Of a stretch of 54,789 nucleotides of DNA, positions 37,339 to 44,726 are shown piece by piece (within the stretch, counting starts at the first letter, position 1; the number at the start of each line of letters is the position of its first letter). Location: positions 1 through 54,789 of the forward strand of contig JAKEGK010000125.1 of the NCBI GenBank assembly GCA_022627515.1, in the 5' to 3' direction. Source of the stretch: Gammaproteobacteria bacterium. Lineage in GTDB: Bacteria; Pseudomonadota; Gammaproteobacteria; SZUA-152. The translations under genes were made by a program, and so were the position numbers. The notes under the pieces are model-generated. The model was not told the origin of the DNA and searched no databases. It saw only the letters and a list, made by a program, of their open reading frames with translations.

Positions 37339-38766
37339 ATGGACATACAACACAGGGATGTAGTGTTTGTCAGGACCACTGGCTTTTCATTAATCACTTT
37401 ACTTTTTATTCTAATTCTCGCCACCAGCGCCTGCGCACCCGCGTCCACAGACAGCGCGCAAAATCAAGTGTCCGGTGCTATAGAACCCGCGAAAGCCGAA
37501 GCCGGCGCCATCCAATTTAGAAACGCCGGAAACACTGTACAACTGGATGCTTCTGGATCGAGCGGTACAGGTCTAACTTATCATTGGACATTTAGAAGTA
37601 TTCCATCGGGGAGCACGGCGCGGGTTTCCGATTTTGAAGCAATAAATCCCACATTTGTCGTCGAACAGCCCGGGAGCTATGTAGCGCAATTGATCGTAAT
37701 GGATGGCGCCAATGGCACATCCAAGGATTTTACGGTAGTTAATATTGCGGCAACACAAGGAGGAGAACTCAATGCGAGCCTGCTGGACCACACCGGCCTC
37801 GATGCAAACTGTCAGTCTTGCCATAATGGCGTTAACGCATCCGGCCGGCCTGTTAATCACATAGAATCAACTGAGGAATGCGTGGTATGCCACACCGTTG
37901 CAGCGTGGACACCGAACATTGCGATTGATCACAATGAAATCCTTGGTACATGCTCAAATTGCCACAATGGAATCCGGGCGCCAGGGATGCCAGCGACCCA
38001 TATCGTAACATTCGAAGAATGTAATCTTTGCCACAACGCGGGCACCACGTTCTCTGTGGCCATAATGCCGGCTGAAACCTTGACTACGCTTGATGACCAT
38101 CCCCCAATCGGTGATTTACTGTGCATAGACTGTCACAATAATGTGGTTGAAGAAGGCAAACCGGCCGATCACATACCCGCCTCCGACAATTGTGAATCAT
38201 GTCATACGACCAGCGACTGGGAAGTTGGCGTTACCAGTGGCGACGGCAGTGAAGATGACGAGGTTGAAGGTGATGAGGACGACGATGACGAAAGCAGCGA
38301 AGAAGAGAATGATCATCCTCCCATTGGGGATCTGTTATGCATAGATTGTCATAACAATGTGGTTGAAGAAGGCAAAGAGGACGACCACATTCTGACAACT
38401 GACCTGTGTGAAGCCTGCCACAACACCAATGATTGGGAACCGGTGGTGACCGTTGATCATACCCAGGTCATTGGCGAATGCAGCAGTTGCCATGATAACG
38501 ATACCGCGCAAGGCAAACCCGACGACCATATTGTTACAACCCAGGAATGTAACGTCTGTCACAGCACCACCGAATGGACACCTACAATTTCAGGCGCTGG
38601 CGGAACCGGCGGAGGCAGTTCGGGCGGCACGGTTGACCACAGTAATTTTACGCAGGCAACAGTATGCATGGATTGTCATAACGGTACCATTGCAACAGGC
38701 AAACCCGCCGGGCATGTGATAACCAGTTCAGATTGTGACGTCTGCCATACCACCACGGCATGGTAA
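37339..38766 (+). CDS. 12-heme c-type cytochrome lipoprotein with PKD domain
   Basis: 475 residues. The N-terminal signal ends in LATSAC, a marginal lipobox, so lipid anchoring is likely. Residues ~55-140 form a PKD-like beta-sandwich (NTVQLDASGSSGTGLTYHW, then GSYVAQLIVMDGANGTS). Six ~40-residue modules follow. Each reads DHx(5-7)CXXCHNx(4-6)GxPxxHIx(5-6)CXXCH, giving 12 CXXCH motifs and a matching set of 12 further His residues, so every heme could be bis-His ligated. Modules 3 and 4 share a long identical block and are separated by an acidic insert (SEDDEVEGDEDDDDESSEEE). Module 5 has a Gly/Ser linker. Likely a surface electron conduit; partners are unproven. The ribosome site (GGGCGGAAC, nine bases before the ATG) is modest. 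Confidence 0.9.
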   Translation: MDIQHRDVVFVRTTGFSLITLLFILILATSACAPASTDSAQNQVSGAIEPAKAEAGAIQFRNAGNTVQLDASGSSGTGLTYHWTFRSIPSGSTARVSDFEAINPTFVVEQPGSYVAQLIVMDGANGTSKDFTVVNIAATQGGELNASLLDHTGLDANCQSCHNGVNASGRPVNHIESTEECVVCHTVAAWTPNIAIDHNEILGTCSNCHNGIRAPGMPATHIVTFEECNLCHNAGTTFSVAIMPAETLTTLDDHPPIGDLLCIDCHNNVVEEGKPADHIPASDNCESCHTTSDWEVGVTSGDGSEDDEVEGDEDDDDESSEEENDHPPIGDLLCIDCHNNVVEEGKEDDHILTTDLCEACHNTNDWEPVVTVDHTQVIGECSSCHDNDTAQGKPDDHIVTTQECNVCHSTTEWTPTISGAGGTGGGSSGGTVDHSNFTQATVCMDCHNGTIATGKPAGHVITSSDCDVCHTTTAW

Positions 38767-38805
38767 ATCCAGGTACACACAGTGCTTCAATAACTTTACG
38801 GCAAA

Positions 38806-38834
38806 GCGGGCCAGCAAATCATTGTCTGGCCCGC
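38806..38834. terminator. Hairpin downstream of 12-heme gene
   Basis: GCGGGCCAG and CTGGCCCGC form a perfect, GC-rich 9-base stem around an 11-base loop, 40 bases after the stop codon. No T-run follows. Confidence 0.5.
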
Positions 38835-38845
38835 CAAACTATTTA

Positions 38846-39010
38846 GAACCTATCTCAAAACTGATAAGTCAGCGGATTCGGGGATGCTTTTCAAAACCAT
38901 GTCTCAGCAGTATTTTTAATGCCAGAGATCTGTTGGCGTTAGACAGTCACTGATCTGCAATTTATTTTGCGGGACAGCAGTGAGCTGAATTGTAATTTTG
39001 AGATAGGTTC
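38846..39010. mobile_element. MITE-like element A
   Basis: 165 bases bounded by perfect 15-base terminal inverted repeats, GAACCTATCTCAAAA and TTTTGAGATAGGTTC. It has no coding capacity. The same terminal sequence bounds a second element at 51294-51489. It sits between the convergent 12-heme and YVTN genes. No clear target-site duplication is seen. The parental insertion sequence family is not identified. Confidence 0.65.
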
Positions 39011-39067
39011 CAGATATCGATACTAACAACCTTGGTCACACTACCGTTCACAAGTAATTCGCTATGG

Positions 39068-40027
39068 CTAATCGCTCGATTCCGCCGCCTTATTAAATAC
39101 CCGGTTGCGCAAATCCAGCAATGACATTTTTTCCGGAAGCGTTAATTCGCCGGAAATACGCTCACTCTTTCCCGCTTCCACCTCAATCGGAGCCGAATCA
39201 ACAACGTTGCTCCTGGTATCCCGTTCTTCTTTGGACTCCAGCTTGTTCAAATAGTCTTTATAATAGTTGAGAAATTTGCGTTGCTGGTCTGCGCGCAGCC
39301 CGTTTACGTTGAGATTGTCTGGAGATACTGTAAGAAGGTTATCTGGAAATGCCGGTTTTCTTTTTATTGAATGTTCCATGATGAGGCGTTTTTCTTCATG
39401 GCAACTTTGATAGCAATATTTTAATTGTACATCCCTGGACAGATCCTTGACGCCAAGTGTATCGATCACATTCCGTTTCACCGGATCAACGACAAACACG
39501 CTATCCCCGCGCCGTGTCACCACATACAGCCTGGATTCATCGGCTCCGAAAATCTGGCAATAAGGTTCACTGTCAACTTTGAGTTTTAAAGTGCCGGACA
39601 CTTTCCTTTCTGTAACATCGATAACGGACAAGGTGCCGTCAAGCAGGTTTGTTACAAACGCCACCGAATCTTGATTGTTAGCTACTACACTAATGGCGCC
39701 CCTTCCCACTTTTATAGGGATTGGCTGTTCCAGTGACGGTTGATTGTTTATGTCAATAATTATGAGCGACTGTTCCAGGAGATCCACGATATAAACGAGA
39801 TTGCTATTCTTGCTTTGCCATACGCTAATTGGTCCTTTGCGTTTTTCGATGTGATGCATGATTTTCATCAACGCCGGATCATTTGCAATATCGATTTGCT
39901 GAAGCCGGTAAAATCCTGCAAATACATCCTGATTATTTCCGGTATCCTCCGCGGCACAGGTGTCAACCGCGGCCAACAACATACTCATGGCCGCAATCAA
40001 TCCCAACGCTTGAGCTTTCTTATTCAT
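39068..40027 (-). CDS. Exported YVTN beta-propeller-like protein with one CXXCH
   Basis: About 319 residues. A signal peptide (MNKKAQALGLIAAMSMLLAAVDTCAA) precedes beta-propeller repeats of the YVTN type, such as AFVTNLLDGTLSVIDVTERKV and YVVTRRGDSVFVVDPVKRNV. A single CYQSCH near residue 205 could bind one heme c or may be incidental. The C-terminal ~100 residues are charged and helical. AAGGGGGCGAA precedes ATG 40027; an earlier in-frame TTG is less likely. The protein is periplasmic or surface-exposed. YVTN proteins often accompany cytochromes and nitrite or NO enzymes, which fits the neighbourhood. Confidence 0.75.
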   Translation of the reverse strand: MNKKAQALGLIAAMSMLLAAVDTCAAEDTGNNQDVFAGFYRLQQIDIANDPALMKIMHHIEKRKGPISVWQSKNSNLVYIVDLLEQSLIIIDINNQPSLEQPIPIKVGRGAISVVANNQDSVAFVTNLLDGTLSVIDVTERKVSGTLKLKVDSEPYCQIFGADESRLYVVTRRGDSVFVVDPVKRNVIDTLGVKDLSRDVQLKYCYQSCHEEKRLIMEHSIKRKPAFPDNLLTVSPDNLNVNGLRADQQRKFLNYYKDYLNKLESKEERDTRSNVVDSAPIEVEAGKSERISGELTLPEKMSLLDLRNRVFNKAAESSD

Positions 40028-40858
40028 TTCGCCCCCTTGTCCCAATCAATATAAACTGGCGCAAACAGCATGATTTTTTTTAATCCCTACCTGACAGATA
40101 CAGGAAACAAAAAGATATTAGTGAGACAACTTTTTCTTTTAAAAAACCAGGCAGATAACAATGACTGACAAAATGACTGCGATGTTTTCGTGCATGGTAT
40201 GTATATTTTAACGCCGAAACCCGCAGCACTTTCATCGTTATCCAGCAAGGCCACGCGTTACATGGATAGGTATTCTATTCAATTAACTAAAACTTATAAA
40301 TAACATATTTACTTTTCTTTGGAGCAATACTTCTAGTGAAGGAATCCCTTGTTTACCTGATTATTACTGCCCTAACCAAGCTTGATTAACAAAAAAACAA
40401 CAGGACGCCGTCGCACGAATTATTAACACTTTCGTTTCGCCCCCGCGCCGTGATTTATTTTTAATTAATCTCTATCCAGATTCAGTCAATTTGCTGCACT
40501 GGGAATTAGCCCCTGCGCTTTTAAAGCGTAAGATAATACTTACAACAAGTAGTCCCGGATTCCATAAAAAGAATTATTTTTCTTTAAAAATGTTTGTGCT
40601 GCTTTAATACCATGTATGACGCTTTATTGATGAAACCATACCTGGCAGCAGATACAACGGCGAAAGGTTACCGTTAAATTGCCGTAAAACAGTGATACTT
40701 TAACCAACCGCTTGATTAAAATTTTCCGTATTTACTCCAATTAAACTTTGATTATCAACCGTAACAGGGCTATAAGTTTATTATCACACCAACCTTCAAA
40801 CATAGTATCAATAATTGCTGGTGCGCCGGGATTCCAGGGTGCGTAGTAACCCGTCAAA
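40028..40858. other. 0.8-kb gene-free, AT-rich region upstream of nor genes
   Basis: No gene supported on either strand. It should hold the promoters of the YVTN gene (leftward) and the nor genes (rightward). TTGAT/ATCAA-like motifs occur (for example TTTGATTATCAAC near 40748) but not with the TTGAT-N4-ATCAA spacing expected for an FNR site. Confidence 0.4.
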
Positions 40859-41227
40859 ATGAGACAGAAGAATATGCTGAGTCCTGTAGACCTTGATAAT
40901 TTCTTTTTAGCTTTTTTTTCCGCGGCGCTGGTCATTTTAATGGGAGCGGCGTACGCGCTGTTTTTCACGCTCGCCAAATTAAACGGCCGGCGGTTATTCA
41001 TGGTTACTGCTTATCTGTCTTACGGCCTGTTAGCAGTCAGCGTTTTGCTGTTGGCGGAGGCGCTCAATTTGCGGGGTTATTGGCATATCATTGTCTGGCT
41101 GATGCTGGCAGGTTATCTGCTGGCGCCCCATGGTATCTGGCATTTGTGTTGCGGAACTCACGTTGCGGCACACGAAACAGCAAATGCAGGCGACAACGGG
41201 CGTATACCCGCAAAGACAGAAGTCTGA
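40859..41227 (+). CDS. Small membrane protein upstream of norC
   Basis: Up to 122 residues with three hydrophobic segments: LAFFSAALVILMGAAYALFFTLA, then AYLSYGLLAVSVLLLAEAL, then IIVWLMLAGYLLAPHGIWH. The start may instead be the ATG at 40874 (MLSPVDLDN); neither has a strong ribosome site. It ends 43 bases before norC and is co-directional, so it is probably part of the nor transcript. No family recognised; a role in assembling the NO reductase is only suggested by position. Confidence 0.65.
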   Translation: MRQKNMLSPVDLDNFFLAFFSAALVILMGAAYALFFTLAKLNGRRLFMVTAYLSYGLLAVSVLLLAEALNLRGYWHIIVWLMLAGYLLAPHGIWHLCCGTHVAAHETANAGDNGRIPAKTEV

Positions 41228-41270
41228 ATATATTTCATGTTTTTAAAACAACGTCGGGGAGGGACAATCT

Positions 41271-41867
41271 ATGGCGTCATCAACCTGGTGGAGTAGTGAA
41301 GATTTATGGCGGAAGTTTGCAATTTGGGTAACCGCTATCATGTTCCTGGTATTAATCATCCTGACATTTGATTCCGTGTCCGAAATAAAATCAGGAACCG
41401 ACAGGGTGCCACCCTACTCCGTCATTAATCAGCGTATTGACTATACCTTTGATGAAACGCGCAACCGCATGGCGCCGATTATCGGCAGCGAGGCGCCGTT
41501 GTTTGGCGCAGCACTTACCACCGAGCAGGCGGAAGAGCTGGTCACCAAAGGCAAACTGACTATACAGGCCAAGAATTGCATTAACTGCCATACTTTATTG
41601 GGAAACGGCTCCTACTATGCGCCGGACCTTACCAAGGCTTGGCTTGATCCTGCCTGGGGCAGCGAAGCCATTCGTGAACAACTCATGATTGGTTTTCTAA
41701 TGAATCCGTCAGCGAATGCCCGGACATTTGGTTCAGGACGCAAGATGCCAAACCTGGGGATTACTGAGGAAGAAGCAAAAGGCATTGTCGCTTTTTTAAA
41801 ATGGATGAGCGCCATTGACACCAATGGATTTCCCCATAATTTTCAGCCAATGAAGCAAGGAGGCTAA
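41271..41867 (+). CDS. norC: Nitric oxide reductase cytochrome c subunit NorC
   Basis: 198 residues. An N-terminal membrane anchor (IWVTAIMFLVLIILTF, about residues 17-32) precedes a periplasmic mono-heme cytochrome c domain with CINCH at residue 103 and a distal Met in GRKMPNLGI. It delivers electrons from soluble c-type cytochromes or cupredoxins to NorB for 2 NO to N2O reduction. GGGAGGG lies eight bases before the ATG. It is two bases upstream of norB. Full length for the family. Confidence 0.95.
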   Translation: MASSTWWSSEDLWRKFAIWVTAIMFLVLIILTFDSVSEIKSGTDRVPPYSVINQRIDYTFDETRNRMAPIIGSEAPLFGAALTTEQAEELVTKGKLTIQAKNCINCHTLLGNGSYYAPDLTKAWLDPAWGSEAIREQLMIGFLMNPSANARTFGSGRKMPNLGITEEEAKGIVAFLKWMSAIDTNGFPHNFQPMKQGG

Positions 41868-41869
41868 CC

Positions 41870-43375
41870 ATGACTGCCATTGCCGGAAAGCTGGATAGCA
41901 AAATTTTAAATGGTGGCCAAAAGCTGGCGGTTAAATATTTCATGGTTGCCATCGTGTTGTTTGTCGCGCAGGTTGCGTTCGGGCTTATAGCGGGTTTGCA
42001 ATATATATTTCCTTCGTTGTTTTATGAAATGCTGGATTTTAACGTTAACCGCATGGTGCATATCAATGCGATGGTGGTCTGGATGCTTTATGGCTTTATT
42101 GGCGCCGTTTACTGGCTGGTGGAAGACGAATCCGGACGCGAAGTGGTTGGATTAAAACTTGGCAATATTGCATTTTACGTTTTAACCGCGGCGGTCACGG
42201 TTGTAGTCATCGTGTATTTGTTTGTACAAACAGGCCCCGGCACCCATAAAACACTATGGCTCATTAACGAAGGTCGGGAATATATCGAAGCGCCGCGCTG
42301 GGCGGATATTGGCATTGTCGTTGTTATACTGGTGTTCTTTTACAACATATCCATGACTTTTATGAAAGGCCGCTGGAGCGGTATATCCGGCGTGCTCGTG
42401 CTTGATCTTGTCGCACTGGCCGGTATTTATCTATGCGGTATGTTTTTTACAACCAACGTTTCCATTGACCAATATTGGTGGTGGTGGGTCATTCATCTTT
42501 GGGTCGAGGCTACCTGGGAAGTGCTGGTGGGATGTATCATGGCATGGGGACTGATGAAAACACTGGGCGCCCGCAGAAAAATTGTAACCACCTGGCTTTA
42601 CATTGAAGTGGGTTTAATGTTTGGCTCCGGTATATTGGGATTAGGACATCATTATTTCTGGATCGGCACGCCGGAATACTGGTTAAGCATTGGCGGTTTC
42701 TTTTCCGCGCTGGAACCCATTCCCCTGGTGGCGATGGTGGTGCATGCCGTTTATGATTCAGGGGTACACCGCTTCAAGAGCACCAACCACCCTGCCCTGG
42801 CGTGGTTAATCGCCCATGCGTTTGGCAATTTTTTCGGCGCCGGCGTATGGGGATTCATGCATACCTTACCTCAAATTAATCTTTACACTCATGGTACTCA
42901 ATGGTCTGCTTCGCACGGCCACCTGGCCTTTTTTGGCGCTTATGCCACGATCAACATCGCGTTCTTTTATCTGGCGATGCAAAAATGGCGCGGTAATGTC
43001 TGGATGTCAGCGGGACTCGCGGATAATGGCTGGAAATGGAAATGGTCGCTCGGATTGTTAAATACCGGTGTAGTCGGAATGACGATTGCCCTGCTGATCG
43101 CCGGTTACGAACAGTCCTTTATTGAACGCGCAATGGGCGGATCAACCTGGCAGGCATATTTCGAAGGGCAAATGCATCCATGGTACATACAGGCCATGCA
43201 ATGGCGCGTGGTATTCGGCATCGTTACTGTATTGGGTGTCGTGTTGCTGGTGTGGGATCTGCTCACCATTGGGCGTAAGGAAGCACGTACCGCCGCGGTT
43301 CTTGAATCGCCTGATACGAAAGAATCCTTTAAACCATCGTCAACAGGCGCCGCAGCCGGAGCATCCGCAGGATAG
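41870..43375 (+). CDS. norB: Nitric oxide reductase catalytic subunit NorB
   Basis: 501 residues, about 12 membrane helices, heme-copper oxidase superfamily. Metal and heme ligands of cytochrome c-type NOR are all visible: the His in NRMVHINAMVVW, the His and Glu in VIHLWVEATWE, the His pair in GLGHHYFW, and the two in SASHGHLAFFGAY. It reduces NO to N2O at a heme b3/non-heme iron site in the inner membrane. AAGGAGG lies six bases upstream of the ATG, next to the norC stop. No norQ or norD follows in this window; those activation genes may be elsewhere. A Ser/Ala/Gly tail ends the protein. Confidence 0.96.
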   Translation: MTAIAGKLDSKILNGGQKLAVKYFMVAIVLFVAQVAFGLIAGLQYIFPSLFYEMLDFNVNRMVHINAMVVWMLYGFIGAVYWLVEDESGREVVGLKLGNIAFYVLTAAVTVVVIVYLFVQTGPGTHKTLWLINEGREYIEAPRWADIGIVVVILVFFYNISMTFMKGRWSGISGVLVLDLVALAGIYLCGMFFTTNVSIDQYWWWWVIHLWVEATWEVLVGCIMAWGLMKTLGARRKIVTTWLYIEVGLMFGSGILGLGHHYFWIGTPEYWLSIGGFFSALEPIPLVAMVVHAVYDSGVHRFKSTNHPALAWLIAHAFGNFFGAGVWGFMHTLPQINLYTHGTQWSASHGHLAFFGAYATINIAFFYLAMQKWRGNVWMSAGLADNGWKWKWSLGLLNTGVVGMTIALLIAGYEQSFIERAMGGSTWQAYFEGQMHPWYIQAMQWRVVFGIVTVLGVVLLVWDLLTIGRKEARTAAVLESPDTKESFKPSSTGAAAGASAG

Positions 43376-43517
43376 CGTCTTAACCTGGAACATCACAAAT
43401 AATAAAAAGTGCCGTACGTAAAACGCGGCTATCTTTCTGATGTATTAAAGTAGCGCAGTATTAATTCAGCGGTGAATGCATTGAAGTATGAAAGCATCGT
43501 GCCGGACAAATAACATC

Positions 43518-43561
43518 GTTACCCTCAATAAGAATCTTAAAGGATTCTTAATGAGGGTAAC
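43518..43561. terminator. 19-bp hairpin between norB and the convergent secreted-protein gene
   Basis: The arms are 43518-43536 and 43543-43561 (GTTACCCTCA... and ...TGAGGGTAAC), matching at 18 of 19 positions around a 6-base loop. It lies 142 bases after norB and 10 bases from the stop of the convergent gene. There is no T-run. Likely a bidirectional terminator or 3'-end stabiliser. Confidence 0.55.
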
Positions 43562-43570
43562 CCAGCGTGA

Positions 43571-44059
43571 TTATATACCTCGTGCGGATAATCCGAAAAA
43601 CCGGCGAAAAGCGCTGCCTGCGGTTGTGCCGCCTAAGGTGGCGGTGCCTGATGATGGCGGCGAGCAACCCGAACCCATGCCCATTCCCATTGAACCTGAA
43701 CCCATTCCAGGAGGGGGTGTCGGCGTTGGTGTTGGTGATGGCGCAGGTGTTGGATCGGGAGTTGGCGTGGCTGCCGCGCAAAACAGATTGTAGGTCGAAG
43801 GGCTTAAGGACCATTGGCCAGCCGCGGTCAAATCGTTGGCGCTTCGGTTATTAGTGGTGGAGTGACATGAAGAACACGAACCCACATCCGGCACGGTCGG
43901 ATTCGGCGCGCAAGCGCTTGCAACTGCACCTGCAATGGCGCCGGTTGCATAACTGGCTTTTATTGGCAACAACACCAGTAAAGCTACTGAACACATTATA
44001 AAACCATTAAAATTCACTACACGATTTCGAGCCGAACAAGTAACAAGATCATTCTTCAT
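43571..44059 (-). CDS. Small secreted protein with one CXXCH and Pro/Thr linker
   Basis: 162 residues. A signal peptide-like stretch (IMCSVALLVLLPIKASYATG) is followed by CSSCH near residue 62, a possible mono-heme site, in the context SCSSCHSTTNNRSANDLTAAGQWSLS. A long TPTP/PSPTP linker and a Gly/Met-rich segment follow, and the C-terminus (SAFRRFFGLSARG) is basic. The ATG at 44059 has GGGGG at good spacing; an earlier in-frame ATG exists. It is convergent with norB. Periplasmic or surface electron transfer is possible; the low-complexity linker could extend it through the cell wall layer. Confidence 0.7.
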   Translation of the reverse strand: MKNDLVTCSARNRVVNFNGFIMCSVALLVLLPIKASYATGAIAGAVASACAPNPTVPDVGSCSSCHSTTNNRSANDLTAAGQWSLSPSTYNLFCAAATPTPDPTPAPSPTPTPTPPPGMGSGSMGMGMGSGCSPPSSGTATLGGTTAGSAFRRFFGLSARGI

Positions 44060-44726
44060 CGTATGCCCCCGCATTTTCTATATCCCATTTACAAAGACCA
44101 CACACATTGCTTTTTTTACGGCCTCCTCTTCATTTTTCTTCTTACGTACACCGACGGCGTAAATTATATACCTATTTTATTACATAGGTAACAAGCATTT
44201 TATTAAGCAATCTTTACATGATAGGTTTCTATTACTAAAGACAACAGGCAAGTTCTTCGATGAAAAAACGTTTTATCACTTAACTACCTCGATTAATTTT
44301 GTCCGTTAATTCACTAGGCTGTTGTCAGAATTATTGCCGGACTATATACAGTATGCTCAAAGATGCGTAGCCATATTAACAAACTACGTAGTACGCGGAT
44401 TACAGACAGTGCGCGCTAAAACTAAGATACGCAGTATAGATAATGTCATTCAACATATTCGGGAATAATTTATTTTCCGTTAACTTTCTTGATTACCCCG
44501 GCACTTAGATTCCGGAAATCAGCAGACAATCAGGAAAAATCGATAGTCAGTGAAGCAGCCAAAATCTTACAAGCTTTAACTTTAGCGCGTTCCTGATAGT
44601 TATAATAGCTGTGGGATTTTACCGCATTTAGTACCTCGTGCTAACGCAGCAAGCATGGGTTAGACAAGGTAGACCGAGCGTTTTATGGATAATGTCAGGT
44701 AGTTTTTAAAGGCATTCAATAACTTG
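44060..44726. other. Gene-free stretch
   Basis: About 670 bases on the downstream side of the kinase gene. No frame, hairpin with a T-run, or RNA signature was recognised. Confidence 0.4.

Noticed and set aside
38846..39010. Intact insertion sequence
   Set aside because: No transposase reading frame between the inverted repeats; only a non-autonomous element fits.
40160..40212. 16-codon peptide frame with CXXC (MTDKMTAMFSCMVCIF)
   Set aside because: No proper ribosome site and too short to support.
40745..40760. Possible FNR/NNR-type site TTGATTATCAA before the nor genes
   Set aside because: The half-sites are one base apart rather than the four expected.
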